DNA of 56,124 nt from Nocardia elegans NBRC 108235 (GCF_001612845.1 NZ_BDBF01000053.1:1-56124), one strand, 5' to 3'; positions 41,900 to 50,971 are shown, counted from the stretch's first letter. The notes: generated from the letters alone by a model not told the origin. Translations and numbers: made by a program.

Positions 41900-42907
41900 A
41901 TGAAGCTGGCTGTCATCGCCGGTGACGGTATCGGGCCCGAGGTCATCGCCGAGGCGCTCAAGGTACTCGACGTGGTCGTGCCCGGGGTCGAGAAGACCGA
42001 ATACGACCTGGGCGCCAAGCGCTACCACGCGACCGGCGAGGTACTGCCGGAGTCGGTGCTGCCGGAGCTGAAGCAGCACGACGCCATCCTGCTGGGCGCG
42101 ATCGGTGATCCGTCGGTCCCCAGCGGCCTGCTCGAGCGCGGTCTGCTGCTGCACACCCGCTTCGCGCTCGACCACCACGTGAACCTGCGTCCGTCGAAGC
42201 TGTACCCGGGCGTCACCAGCCCGCTGTCCGGTGATCCGGAGATCGACTTCGTCGTCGTGCGTGAGGGCACCGAGGGTCCGTACACCGGTACCGGCGGCGC
42301 GATCCGCGTGAACACCCCGCACGAGGTGGCCACCGAGGTCTCCACCAACACCCGCTTCGGCATCGAGCGGGTGGTGCGCTACGCCTTCGACAAGGCTCAG
42401 CAGCGCCGCAAGCACCTGACGCTGGTCCACAAGACCAATGTGCTGAGCTTCGCCGGTTCGCTGTGGCAGCGCACCGTCACCGAGGTCGGCGCGGAGTACC
42501 CCGAGGTCGAGGTCGCCTATCAGCACATCGATGCCGCGACGATCCACATGGTCAACGATCCGGGCCGCTTCGACGTGATCGTCACCGACAACCTGTTCGG
42601 CGACATCATCACCGACCTCGCCGCGGCGGTGTCCGGTGGCATCGGCCTGGCCGCCTCGGGCAACATCGACGCCTCGGGCACCAACCCGAGCATGTTCGAA
42701 CCGGTCCACGGCAGCGCCCCCGATATCGCCGGCCAGTCCAAGGCCGACCCGACCGCCGCCATCCTCTCGGTGTCGCTGCTGCTGAACCACCTCGGCCGGT
42801 CCGAGGAAGCCGCCCGCATCGAAGCCGCGGTAGCCAAGGACCTCGCCGCCCGCACCGGTACCGCCTCCACGGTCGAAATCGGCGACCGCATCGCCGCGTC
42901 TCTCTGA
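41900..42907 (+). CDS. leuB: 3-isopropylmalate dehydrogenase LeuB
   Basis: This enzyme oxidatively decarboxylates 3-isopropylmalate to 2-oxoisocaproate with NAD+, the third leucine-specific step. The 335-residue protein shows AVIAGDGIGPEV at the start, GPYTGTGGAIRV, the substrate/metal region VTDNLFGDIITDLAA, and FEPVHGSAPDIAGQ with the NAD loop. Its position after serA matches M. tuberculosis leuB (Rv2995c). Confidence 0.97.
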   Translation: MKLAVIAGDGIGPEVIAEALKVLDVVVPGVEKTEYDLGAKRYHATGEVLPESVLPELKQHDAILLGAIGDPSVPSGLLERGLLLHTRFALDHHVNLRPSKLYPGVTSPLSGDPEIDFVVVREGTEGPYTGTGGAIRVNTPHEVATEVSTNTRFGIERVVRYAFDKAQQRRKHLTLVHKTNVLSFAGSLWQRTVTEVGAEYPEVEVAYQHIDAATIHMVNDPGRFDVIVTDNLFGDIITDLAAAVSGGIGLAASGNIDASGTNPSMFEPVHGSAPDIAGQSKADPTAAILSVSLLLNHLGRSEEAARIEAAVAKDLAARTGTASTVEIGDRIAASL

Positions 42908-42920
42908 GCTCTCCCAGCCG

Positions 42921-42958
42921 ATCCTCCTGTCGCGAAACGGATTGCGCGGCAGGAGGAT
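42921..42958 (+). terminator. leuB terminator hairpin
   Basis: ATCCTCCTG (42921-42929) pairs with CAGGAGGAT (42950-42958), with extra C-G pairs inside. It starts 13 bases after the leuB stop codon and has no T tract. Confidence 0.6.
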
Positions 42959-43172
42959 TGTGTGTTGAGCGGCCCTGCCGCACGACGGCCGGCCAAGTGT
43001 TGGGAAACGGCGGACCGGGGAAGGGCGTGGATTTGTCTGTGCCGCGGCGCGGACGGACACTACCCCGGTCCACTGCGGCGGGATCGCGGCGCTGGTTGGC
43101 ATCGATCGCCACCGGCCAGCATTGATCGCGACTGATGCAGGCCATCGACGTGTGCAAAGACCTGGAGGCGGT

Positions 43173-43775
43173 ATGACGGCGGAGCACATCACCGGTGCCG
43201 TCGGATTCGGTCCGTACACCGTGCTCGACTTGCACGAACAACCGGAAGACGGCAAAGGGCTGGAACTCGAGGACGGGTGGTTGATCGAGGTGGCGGCGGG
43301 GGCTCGGCACAATTGGATCGCACGCACCTTGGCGCGGGTCGTCGAATCTGCGGCGCGTGAGGCTGAGGTCGTTGTACTCGAAGGCGGGGTGTGGGAGATC
43401 AGCACGCCCAGTGGCGTGCGGAAACCCGATGCCTCCGTGATCCCGCGCGAGGTGGCGCGAGCAGCGGTGCTGGATGGGACCCCGAAGTTGATTCCGGGCA
43501 CCGAGTTGCTACTCGTGGTGGAAGTCGTGTCGCCCGGCAGCGGGAGCGAGCGCACGGACCGGGTGCGCAAGGTTCGCGAGTACGCGGCACTCGGGATCCC
43601 GCAGTATTGGATCATCGAGCATCAGCCGCATATCCGAATTCATCGCTCCGTGCTTGGCGACGACGGCTACCGATGGGAGCCGACGGTCGGCGAAGGAAGC
43701 CGGTTCAGCGCGGATGTCGAGGCGGACAAGGTTTTTCGGGTCGAGTTCGATCCAGCCGCGCTGATCGAAATTTGA
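43173..43775 (+). CDS. Uma2 family (DUF820) endonuclease-like protein
   Basis: This 200-residue protein has the PD-(D/E)XK-type Uma2 pattern: RKPDASVIP with the first acidic residue, LLLVVEVVSPGSGSERTDR with the second, and KVREYAALGIPQYWIIEHQ. Family members are abundant in cyanobacteria and actinobacteria, and their substrate is unknown. The start is ATG at 43173 with GGAGG upstream. It is the one gene in this block that interrupts the order known from M. tuberculosis, so it was probably inserted. Confidence 0.87.
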   Translation: MTAEHITGAVGFGPYTVLDLHEQPEDGKGLELEDGWLIEVAAGARHNWIARTLARVVESAAREAEVVVLEGGVWEISTPSGVRKPDASVIPREVARAAVLDGTPKLIPGTELLLVVEVVSPGSGSERTDRVRKVREYAALGIPQYWIIEHQPHIRIHRSVLGDDGYRWEPTVGEGSRFSADVEADKVFRVEFDPAALIEI

Positions 43776-43864
43776 TCGTACGGCCCGCATATGGTCGGGC
43801 GTCGATCGCGAACGGTTCCGACCTTGTTGTTCCGGCGTCGCCTGTCAGCATTGTTCGTCGAACT

Positions 43865-43884
43865 GAGGTTGTAGGTACAACCTC
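43865..43884. promoter_or_regulatory. Orphan operator-like palindrome
   Basis: Arms GAGGTTGTA (43865-43873) and TACAACCTC (43876-43884) surround GG. It lies between two genes that converge on it (Uma2 and MFS), where no promoter is expected. It looks like a TetR-type operator left from a lost gene. Confidence 0.5.
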
Positions 43885-43968
43885 GAAAGTTGTTGGCGGC
43901 GTGGTGTTTCCCCACGGTCGCGCTCCGTACTGTGACGGAAAGGGGTGCGGCCGTGAGGAACCCGGGCG

Positions 43969-45144
43969 TCAGCGGGTGCGGGCGATCGGCACCATGGGGA
44001 CGGCGGCCGCGGCGATGATCGCGGCGATCAGATAGGCCGCCGGGAAGCCGGCGGCGGTGATCAGCGCGCCGAAAATCGGTGCGACAGCGGCGGATGCGAG
44101 GTTCTGGCCGGTGTTCTGGATGCCCAGGCCGCGGCCGCTCCAGTACGGGCCGGCGATTTCGGCGACGGCGGTGAAGGCCAGGCCGTTGTCCGCGACGGTG
44201 ATCACCGACGCGGCGAACAGGATCGGGATCGCCGCCCACCACCAGTGCAACCAGGCGGCACCGGCCAGGGCTGCCATCGAGACCACGGCCGCGATCGCCA
44301 CGGTGTGCAACGGACGCAGGCGGCTGCCGACACGGTCGGACCAGATACCGGCGCCGATGCGCCCGGCAGCCCCCAGAATCTGGGTGGCGGTGACGATCGC
44401 CCCGGCCACCGGCAGCGACAGCCCGGCATCGCGATGCAGCCACAGCAGGGCGAACGTCCACAGGGTGGCCTGCGGAACCACCAGCAGCACCGAGACCGCG
44501 TGGATGCGCCACAGCGTGGAATCACCCCGATACGGGTTGTCCGGATGCGCGCCGGTGCTCGCCGGTCGGGGCGGGTCGACGATTCCGATCAGACAGCCGA
44601 TCGCCGCGACACCCGCCATCGCCGCCGGAACCAGGATCGCCGTGGAAAACCCGTGTGCGGCAGCGACAGCCGGTATCGACATCGCCGCGATCGCGACACC
44701 CAGCGGCTGGGCGGTCTGGCGGATACCCATCGCGAGCCCGCGCTGATCGACCGGGAACCAGCCGACGATCACCCGGCCGCTCGCGCCGTTGGTACTGGCA
44801 GCGCCCATACCGGCCAGAAACAGCAGCACGCCCAGGATGCCGTAGTTCGTCACCGTCGCAGCAGCCACACCTGCCACACACATCACGACCGGACCGGCGA
44901 CCAGGACGGTGCGCTCACCCACCCGGTCCACGATGTATCCCCAGGCGATCAGCGTGCACACCAGGCCGACCGTCGGCATCGCGACCAGCAGACCCGCTGT
45001 GGCCAAGGGCATTCCGCGATCGGTCAGCGCCGGCAACAGGAACGGGGTGCCGTGCACGATGACCGCGCTCGAGGACTGGGCGAAGACTCCGAGCGCGAGC
45101 ATGGTCCACCGCCGGGTCGCGCGCACGTCTGTCACGGCGGTCAT
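43969..45144 (-). CDS. MFS transporter
   Basis: This 391-residue major facilitator has about twelve hydrophobic segments, with the loop 2-3 motif GYIVDRVGERTVL and the mirrored ICL GIWSDRVGSRLRP. Its substrate is unknown. I prefer the ATG at 45144, which has GAGGTG 8 bases upstream, over the ATG at 45165. It is divergent from the FAH gene, as Rv2994 is near leuB in M. tuberculosis. Confidence 0.9.
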   Translation of the reverse strand: MTAVTDVRATRRWTMLALGVFAQSSSAVIVHGTPFLLPALTDRGMPLATAGLLVAMPTVGLVCTLIAWGYIVDRVGERTVLVAGPVVMCVAGVAAATVTNYGILGVLLFLAGMGAASTNGASGRVIVGWFPVDQRGLAMGIRQTAQPLGVAIAAMSIPAVAAAHGFSTAILVPAAMAGVAAIGCLIGIVDPPRPASTGAHPDNPYRGDSTLWRIHAVSVLLVVPQATLWTFALLWLHRDAGLSLPVAGAIVTATQILGAAGRIGAGIWSDRVGSRLRPLHTVAIAAVVSMAALAGAAWLHWWWAAIPILFAASVITVADNGLAFTAVAEIAGPYWSGRGLGIQNTGQNLASAAVAPIFGALITAAGFPAAYLIAAIIAAAAVPMVPIARTR

Positions 45145-45309
45145 CGCCCACACCTCGAATCTCATATTTTGGGATCAGAGTCTTACTCTGTGAACCGGCT
45201 CTTACCGTACACCCAGGACGCGGCGGGTAGGCAAGTCGAAATTCGTCACATGCGCCCGTCGCAGACCGGGTGGTCGGCCGCGTTCGGGCAGGTGGATAGA
45301 CTCTTCGCC

Positions 45310-46083
45310 ATGCGTCTAGGTCGTGTTGCCAGCCCCGATGGGGTCGCGTTCGTGAGTATCGAAACCGACGGTTCCGACGAGATCGCTCGTGAAATCGCCG
45401 AGCATCCGTTCGGTACCCCGACATTCACCGGCCGTACCTGGCCGCTGGCCGATGTGCGACTGCTGGCCCCCATTCTGGCCAGCAAGGTCGTGTGCGTCGG
45501 AAAGAACTACGCCGCGCACGCGGCGGAGATGGGCGGAGCGGCGCCGGAGGATCCTGTGATCTTCCTCAAGCCGAACACCTCCATCGTCGGGCCGAACCTG
45601 CCGATCCTGTTGCCGCCCAATTCCTCTCAGGTCGACTACGAGGGGGAGCTGGCGGTGGTGATCGGCCGCCCGTGCAAGGACGTGCCGGCCGCCCGGGCCG
45701 CCGACGTCATTCTCGGCTACACCGTCGCCAACGACGTGACCGCGCGTGACCAGCAGCGCCACGACGGACAGTGGACGCGCGCCAAGGGCTACGACACCTT
45801 CTGCCCGCTGGGACCGTGGATCGAAACCGAACTCGATCCGGGCGATCTCGAGATCACTACCGAACTCGACGGTGAGGTGCGCCAGCGCAGCCGGACTTCA
45901 CTTCTGCTGCACGACATTCCGACGGTGATCGAGTGGGTCACCAAGGTGATGACCTTGCTGCCCGGCGATGTCATCCTCACCGGAACGCCGGAAGGTGTAG
46001 GACCGATGACGGATGGGCAAACCGTATCCGTGACGGTTCAGGGTATCGGCACCCTCACCAATCCTGTTGCCGCCAAACGTTGA
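45310..46083 (+). CDS. Fumarylacetoacetate hydrolase family protein
   Basis: This 257-residue FAH-fold protein shows VVCVGKNYAAHAAEMG, IFLKPNTSIVGPN, the metal-binding glutamates in DYEGELAVVIG, and GDVILTGTPEGVGPM. Such enzymes hydrolyse or decarboxylate oxo-acids with Mg2+; the physiological substrate is unknown. The start is ATG at 45310 with TAGACT 7 bases upstream and no Shine-Dalgarno, probably a leaderless message. It is followed 14 bases later by gltX, probably in the same transcript, as with Rv2993c-gltS. Confidence 0.92.
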   Translation: MRLGRVASPDGVAFVSIETDGSDEIAREIAEHPFGTPTFTGRTWPLADVRLLAPILASKVVCVGKNYAAHAAEMGGAAPEDPVIFLKPNTSIVGPNLPILLPPNSSQVDYEGELAVVIGRPCKDVPAARAADVILGYTVANDVTARDQQRHDGQWTRAKGYDTFCPLGPWIETELDPGDLEITTELDGEVRQRSRTSLLLHDIPTVIEWVTKVMTLLPGDVILTGTPEGVGPMTDGQTVSVTVQGIGTLTNPVAAKR

Positions 46084-46097
46084 TCGAGAGAAGGAAT

Positions 46098-47555
46098 ATG
46101 ACTGACGTACGGGTCCGATTCTGCCCGTCACCCACCGGCACACCGCATGTCGGCCTGATCCGGACCGCGCTGTTCAACTGGGCGTTCGCTCGCCACCACG
46201 GCGGCACCTTCGTCTTCCGTATCGAAGACACCGATGCCGCACGCGATTCCGAGGAGTCGTACCACGCGATTCTGGACGCGTTGCGGTGGCTCGGACTGAC
46301 GTGGGACGAGGGGCCGGAGGTCGGCGGGCCCTACGGTCCTTACCGTCAGTCGCAGCGGCGTGAGCTTCATCTCGATGTCGTCCAGAGGTTGCTGGCGGCC
46401 GGTGAGGCCTATGAATCCTTCTCCACCCCAGACGAAGTCGAGGCCCGTCACCGGGCCGCCGGACGCGATCCGAAGCTCGGTTACGACAACTTCGACCGCG
46501 ATCTGACCCCCGAGCAGATCGCCGCCTACAAGGCCGAGGGCCGCCCGGCGGTGGTGCGCCTGCGGATGCCCGAGCACGATCTGGTGTGGAACGATCTGGT
46601 TCGCGGGGAGATCACTGCCAAGGCCGGGACGGTGCCCGATTTCGCGTTGACCCGCGGCACCGGTGATCCGCTCTATACGCTGGTGAATCCCGTGGACGAC
46701 GCGCTGATGAAAATCACACACGTGTTGCGCGGGGAAGACCTGCTTTCCTCCACACCGCGGCAGTTGGCGTTGTATGCCGCATTGCAGCGGATCGGGGTGG
46801 CGGAGTTCACTCCGGAGTTCGGACATCTGCCCTTCGTGATGGGCCAGGGCAACAAGAAGTTGTCCAAACGTGATCCGGAGTCGAATCTCTTCGCGCACCG
46901 GGATCGCGGATTCATTCCTGAAGGTTTGCTGAATTACCTGGCTTTGCTCGGATGGAGCCTCGCCGAGGACCGTGATGTCTTCTCCATGGCGGAGATGGTC
47001 GATGCGTTCGAGATATCGAAAGTAAATTCGAATCCGGCCCGCTTCGACCAGAAGAAGGCGGATGCGATCAACGCCGAACACATTCGTTTGCTGGACACCG
47101 GGGATTTCGCCCGTAGGTTGCGGGAGTTCCTCACTGCGCACGGTCACATCGGCGCCGAAGTGGACGACCGAGTTTTCGCCGCGGCGGCGGAGTTGGTGCA
47201 GACCCGGATCGTGGTTCTCGGTGATGCGTGGGATCTATTGAAGTTTCTGTTCGTGCCGGCCGAGGAGTTTGCTGTCGACGAGGCCGCGGCGCAAAAGAAT
47301 CTGGGGCCCGATGCGGTGCCGGTGTTGCAGGCCGCCGTGGCGGCGCTCGACGGTGTTTCCGAATGGACGCCGCCCGTGCTCGAGGAGGCGCTGAAAAAGG
47401 CACTGGTGGACGATCTGGGGCTCAAACCGCGTAAGGCCTTCGGTCCCGTGCGCGTGGCGGTCACCGGCTCGCACATCAGCCCGCCGCTCTACGAATCGCT
47501 GGAACTGCTCGGCCGTGAGGCGACCATGCGGCGGCTGCGGGCCGCGCTGGTGTAG
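46098..47555 (+). CDS. gltX: Glutamyl-tRNA synthetase GltX
   Basis: This class I aminoacyl-tRNA synthetase charges tRNA-Glu (and in bacteria without GlnRS also tRNA-Gln) with glutamate. The 485-residue protein has the HIGH-type motif PSPTGTPHVG near the start and the KMSKS-type KKLSKRD (residues about 254-260). AAGGA precedes the ATG at 46098. It is followed directly by genes for tRNA-Gln and tRNA-Glu, two tRNAs it is likely to charge. Confidence 0.96.
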   Translation: MTDVRVRFCPSPTGTPHVGLIRTALFNWAFARHHGGTFVFRIEDTDAARDSEESYHAILDALRWLGLTWDEGPEVGGPYGPYRQSQRRELHLDVVQRLLAAGEAYESFSTPDEVEARHRAAGRDPKLGYDNFDRDLTPEQIAAYKAEGRPAVVRLRMPEHDLVWNDLVRGEITAKAGTVPDFALTRGTGDPLYTLVNPVDDALMKITHVLRGEDLLSSTPRQLALYAALQRIGVAEFTPEFGHLPFVMGQGNKKLSKRDPESNLFAHRDRGFIPEGLLNYLALLGWSLAEDRDVFSMAEMVDAFEISKVNSNPARFDQKKADAINAEHIRLLDTGDFARRLREFLTAHGHIGAEVDDRVFAAAAELVQTRIVVLGDAWDLLKFLFVPAEEFAVDEAAAQKNLGPDAVPVLQAAVAALDGVSEWTPPVLEEALKKALVDDLGLKPRKAFGPVRVAVTGSHISPPLYESLELLGREATMRRLRAALV

Positions 47556-47770
47556 TAGCCGCGCCGGCCTCGGGTGCTCACCGACTCGGTCGTTCCGTCG
47601 GGCGGTCGCGGCTTCGTGACCACCCGGCGGGAGCCCGGAGGCCGTATCGGCCCTGAAAAACGGCTCTGACCAGACGATTTGTATAAATACGGGAGGGGTT
47701 TGGTACTCTTCTTCTCGGCCCGGAACGAGGGCCTCGAACCGGCAGGGGAGAGGCTGAAAGCCCAGGTCAT

Positions 47771-47842
47771 TGGGGTATGGTGTAATTGGCAACACAGCTG
47801 ATTCTGGTTCAGCCATTCTAGGTTCGAGTCCTGGTACCCCAG
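47771..47842 (+). tRNA. tRNA-Gln (CTG)
   Basis: The 72-base cloverleaf has a 7-bp acceptor stem (TGGGGTA with TACCCCA), D arm GTGT/ACAC, anticodon stem GCTGA/TCAGC with loop TTCTGGT (anticodon CTG), and T arm CTAGG-TTCGAGT-CCTGG. The discriminator is G, and CCA is not encoded. It matches the glnU/gluT position next to gltX in M. tuberculosis. Confidence 0.95.
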
Positions 47843-47980
47843 CGGAGAATGTTGATTCGCTTCGTTCGGTCGAGTCGGAACAGCATCCCCGGCGATTTGG
47901 TCGCCGGGTCTCGGCCGGTTAAGCTTGCCGAGCCTCCTCGATCGAAAGATCCACGGAGTCTCCCTTCGGGGAAGTCCTCT

Positions 47981-48053
47981 GGCCCCGTCGTCTAGCGGCC
48001 TAGGACGCCGCCCTCTCAAGGCGGTAGCGCGGGTTCAAATCCCGTCGGGGCTA
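47981..48053 (+). tRNA. tRNA-Glu (CTC)
   Basis: The 73-base tRNA has acceptor stem GGCCCCG with CGGGGCT, anticodon stem CCGCC/GGCGG with loop CTCTCAA (anticodon CTC), and T arm GCGGG-TTCAAAT-CCCGT. The discriminator is A, and CCA is not encoded. Confidence 0.96.
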
Positions 48054-48058
48054 CATTC

Positions 48059-48091
48059 GAAAGCCCTCCAGCGCGAGCTGGAGGGCTTTTC
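48059..48091 (+). terminator. tRNA operon terminator
   Basis: GAAAGCCCTCCAGC pairs with GCTGGAGGGCTTTTC around GCGA, ending in TTTT. It begins 6 bases after tRNA-Glu and also faces the convergent PPOX gene. Confidence 0.85.
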
Positions 48092-48108
48092 TCGTTCCCG
48101 GGTGCGGA

Positions 48109-48609
48109 TCAGTCCTGCACCGGCCAGGTGGATCCGCCCGGCGGCATCGCGGGCATACCGAGCTTGCGGTGATCCCAGCTGCGCACCCGTTCCGGCACCA
48201 CGCGGATCGCGACGCGCTTGTTCAGCATCGCCTCCACCATCGGGCGCAATTCCTCGGTGTAGGGGCCGGTGTAGCGCTCCCAGACGCTGACGCCGACCTT
48301 GAACAGCGCGTCGGGGTCCTCCACGATCTCCGCGCGGCCCTCGATCGACACCCCGCGCAGCTGGTCGTAGGTGTCGCCCGCCTCGACCAGCACGGTGACG
48401 CGGGGATCGCGCCGCAGATTCACCGCCTTCTGCGACTTACCCTTCGTCTCGAACCAGATTTCACCGTCGACCAGGCCGTACCACATCGCCGTGAGATGCG
48501 GCGTTCCGTTCTTGCCCAGGCTCGCCAGCGTCATGATGCGGCTGCGTTTCAGGAATTCGGTGATCTCCGTCTCGGACATCACGATCTGTGCGCGTTGGTT
48601 CACTCCCAT
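48109..48609 (-). CDS. PPOX-type protein (Rv2991-like)
   Basis: This 166-residue split-barrel flavin/F420-binding protein contains RIMTLASLGKNGTPHLTAMWYG, AVNLRRDPRVTVLVEAG, QLRGVSIEGRAEIVED and RVRSWDHRKLGMPAMPPGG. The position between the tRNA genes and the IclR gene matches M. tuberculosis Rv2991. The substrate is unknown. Confidence 0.88.
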   Translation of the reverse strand: MGVNQRAQIVMSETEITEFLKRSRIMTLASLGKNGTPHLTAMWYGLVDGEIWFETKGKSQKAVNLRRDPRVTVLVEAGDTYDQLRGVSIEGRAEIVEDPDALFKVGVSVWERYTGPYTEELRPMVEAMLNKRVAIRVVPERVRSWDHRKLGMPAMPPGGSTWPVQD

Positions 48610-48662
48610 GCGGTCACGATACTTTACGGCGTATGGCCAGGATCACAGCTCGTGATCGGGAT

Positions 48663-49364
48663 TCAGAGTCGCTTGTGCAAGGCATCGGCGGCGGCGACGA
48701 GGTCGGCGGCCCAGCGCGCGCCCGGGCGCCGGCCCATGCGATCGATCGGGCCGGATACCGAGACCGCGGCGATCACCTGGGACGACCCGTCGCGCACCGG
48801 CGCGGAGACGCTGGCCACACCCGCGGACCGTTCCGCGGCGCTCTGTGCCCAGCCGCGGCGGCGGACCTCGGCCAGGGCGCGCTCACCGAAGACCGCGTCG
48901 GCCAGCACGCCTCGCTGCAGTTCCGGATCGGCCCAGGCCAGCAGGACCTTCGCGGCCGATCCGGCGGTCAGCGGCAGGCGAGCGCCGACCGGGACGGTGT
49001 CACGCAGGCCGGAGGTGGGCTCGAGCGCGGCCACGCAGATGCGGGAGTGTCCGTCGAGCCGGTAGAGCTGCACGCTCTCGCCGGTGATCTCGCGCAGCCG
49101 GGGCAGGATGACGGCGGCGGCGTCGAGCAGCGGATCCTCGGCGGTGGTGGCCAGTTCCGACAGCGCCGGGCCGGGCCGCCAGGAACCGGCGGCGTCGCGG
49201 GCCAGCATGCGATGGGTCTCCAGCCCCACGGCCAGTCGATGCGCGGTGGCCCGGGGCAGTCCGGTGCGGGTGCACAGCTCGTTGAGTCCACACGGTTGTT
49301 CGGCCACGGCGTAAAGCACGGCCATGGCTTTGTCGAGCACCCCGATACCGCTATGCTGTCTCAT
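48663..49364 (-). CDS. IclR family regulator (LtbR/NdgR-like)
   Basis: This 233-residue protein has an N-terminal winged HTH (CGLNELCTRTGLPRATAHR, residues about 25-43) and the IclR effector domain. It is divergent from leuCD, the position of LtbR of Corynebacterium and NdgR/AreB of Streptomyces, which control leucine genes. TAATAT stands 6 bases before the ATG and there is no Shine-Dalgarno, so the transcript is probably leaderless. Confidence 0.92.
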   Translation of the reverse strand: MRQHSGIGVLDKAMAVLYAVAEQPCGLNELCTRTGLPRATAHRLAVGLETHRMLARDAAGSWRPGPALSELATTAEDPLLDAAAVILPRLREITGESVQLYRLDGHSRICVAALEPTSGLRDTVPVGARLPLTAGSAAKVLLAWADPELQRGVLADAVFGERALAEVRRRGWAQSAAERSAGVASVSAPVRDGSSQVIAAVSVSGPIDRMGRRPGARWAADLVAAADALHKRL

Positions 49365-49510
49365 AGAACGATATTAGCGTCTCGCATAGTGAGATTGGCA
49401 AGTCTGATCGAACCCCGCGAGTACGCACCTCCGGTGGACCTTGGATAGGGGATCCACCTGCGAGTTCGCGACGGCGAAGCCGTCGCAGATGACACAGAGA
49501 GGTGGTTGTC
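49365..49510 (+). promoter_or_regulatory. leuCD control region
   Basis: A dyad TCTC-GCATAGT-GAGA (49380-49394) overlaps the predicted iclR promoter and is a candidate IclR-type operator. A short frame from GTG 49389 to TAG 49446-49448 encodes MRLASLIEPREYAPPVDLG, which has three Leu, one Ile and one Val. Its stop codon falls within a GGTGGA/TCCACC dyad, and a perfect GCGACGGC-GAA-GCCGTCGC hairpin follows (49468-49486). No T tract is present. Confidence 0.5.
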
Positions 49511-50935
49511 ATGGCCGAACGGCCACGCACGCTGGCGGAGAAGGTCTGGGATCAGCATGTCGTCGTACGGGGTGCGGGTGAGGGTGCGCAGCGCGAACCC
49601 GATCTCATCTACATCGATCTGCACCTGGTGCACGAGGTCACGAGCCCGCAGGCCTTCGACGGGCTGCGGGCGGCGGGGCGCCCGGTGCGCCGGCCGGATC
49701 TGACCATCGCGACCGAGGACCACAATGTGCCGACGGTCGATATCGATAAGCCGATCGCGGATCCGATCTCGCGCACCCAGGTGGAAACCCTGCGGCGTAA
49801 TTGCGAGGAATTCGGCGTGCGGCTGTATCCGATGGGTGATATCGAACAGGGCATCGTGCACGTGGTCGGTCCGCAGCTGGGTTTGACGCAGCCGGGCATG
49901 ACCGTGGTGTGTGGTGATTCGCACACCTCGACCCACGGCGCATTCGGCGCGCTGGCGATGGGTATCGGCACCAGCGAGGTCGAACATGTGATGGCGACGC
50001 AGACGTTGTCGCTGCGCCCGTTCAAGACCATGGCGATCAATATCGATGGCGAGTTGCCGCCCGGCGTGACGAGCAAGGACGTGATTCTGGCGGTCATCGC
50101 CAAGATCGGCACCGGCGGCGGGCAGGGTTATGTGCTCGAATACCGTGGTGAGGCCGTGCGCGCCATGTCCATGGAGGCGCGGATGACGATGTGCAACATG
50201 TCCATCGAGGCCGGCGCCCGGGCGGGCATGGTGGCCCCCGACGAGGTCACCTACGAATTCCTGAGGGGCCGCGAACATGCCCCCACCGGCGCGGACTGGG
50301 ATGCGGCGGTGGCCGCGTGGGAGGCGCTGAAGACCGATCCGGACGCCACCTTCGACGCCGAGGTGCACCTGGACGCCTCGACGTTGACGCCGTTCGTCAC
50401 CTGGGGCACCAACCCCGGTCAGGGCGCCCCGCTGGGCGATGTGGTGCCGAATCCGGAGGATTTCGCCGACGAAAACGAGCGAGCGGCCGCCGAGAAGGCT
50501 CTGACTTACATGGATTTGGAGCCCGGAACTCCGCTTCGTGAGGTCCCTGTGGATACGGTTTTCGTGGGTTCGTGCACCAACGGCCGGATCGAGGATTTGC
50601 GGGCGGTGGCGGACGTTTTGAAGGGTCGCAAGGTCGCCGACAGCGTGCGGATGTTGATCGTTCCGGGCTCGATGCGGGTGCGCGCCCAGGCCGAATCCGA
50701 GGGTTTGGGCGAGATTTTCACTGCGGCGGGCGCGGAATGGCGCCAGGCCGGCTGCTCGATGTGCCTGGGAATGAATCCGGATCAGCTTTCTCCCGGTCAG
50801 CGCTGTGCTTCGACATCGAACCGCAACTTCGAGGGACGCCAGGGTAAAGGCGGCCGTACGCATCTGGTTTCGCCGCAGGTCGCGGCCGCGACGGCGGTCC
50901 GGGGCCGGTTGTCGGCGCCGGCGGATCTGAACTGA
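49511..50935 (+). CDS. leuC: 3-isopropylmalate dehydratase large subunit LeuC
   Basis: With LeuD this Fe-S enzyme isomerises 2- to 3-isopropylmalate. The 474-residue aconitase-family protein shows VVCGDSHTSTHGAFGALAMG and the [4Fe-4S] cysteines in VGSCTNGRIEDL and AGCSMCLGMNPD. I chose ATG 49511 with AGAGG 8 bases upstream over GTG 49502. It forms an operon with leuD. Confidence 0.96.
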   Translation: MAERPRTLAEKVWDQHVVVRGAGEGAQREPDLIYIDLHLVHEVTSPQAFDGLRAAGRPVRRPDLTIATEDHNVPTVDIDKPIADPISRTQVETLRRNCEEFGVRLYPMGDIEQGIVHVVGPQLGLTQPGMTVVCGDSHTSTHGAFGALAMGIGTSEVEHVMATQTLSLRPFKTMAINIDGELPPGVTSKDVILAVIAKIGTGGGQGYVLEYRGEAVRAMSMEARMTMCNMSIEAGARAGMVAPDEVTYEFLRGREHAPTGADWDAAVAAWEALKTDPDATFDAEVHLDASTLTPFVTWGTNPGQGAPLGDVVPNPEDFADENERAAAEKALTYMDLEPGTPLREVPVDTVFVGSCTNGRIEDLRAVADVLKGRKVADSVRMLIVPGSMRVRAQAESEGLGEIFTAAGAEWRQAGCSMCLGMNPDQLSPGQRCASTSNRNFEGRQGKGGRTHLVSPQVAAATAVRGRLSAPADLN

Positions 50936-50971
50936 CCGGCCGGAATTCACCTCAGGACTACAGGAGCAACT

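Noticed and set aside
41578..41925. 115-codon frame between serA and leuB
   Set aside because: Its middle is protein-like, but it has no ribosome-binding site and runs into leuB; there is not enough to call a gene.
41759..43615. 618-codon minus-strand frame opposite leuB and the Uma2 gene
   Set aside because: It is a composition shadow; both plus-strand genes have clear motifs and ribosome-binding sites.
44245..45309. Upstream extension of the FAH gene
   Set aside because: The extension is antisense to the MFS gene; family similarity begins at MRLGRVASP (45310).
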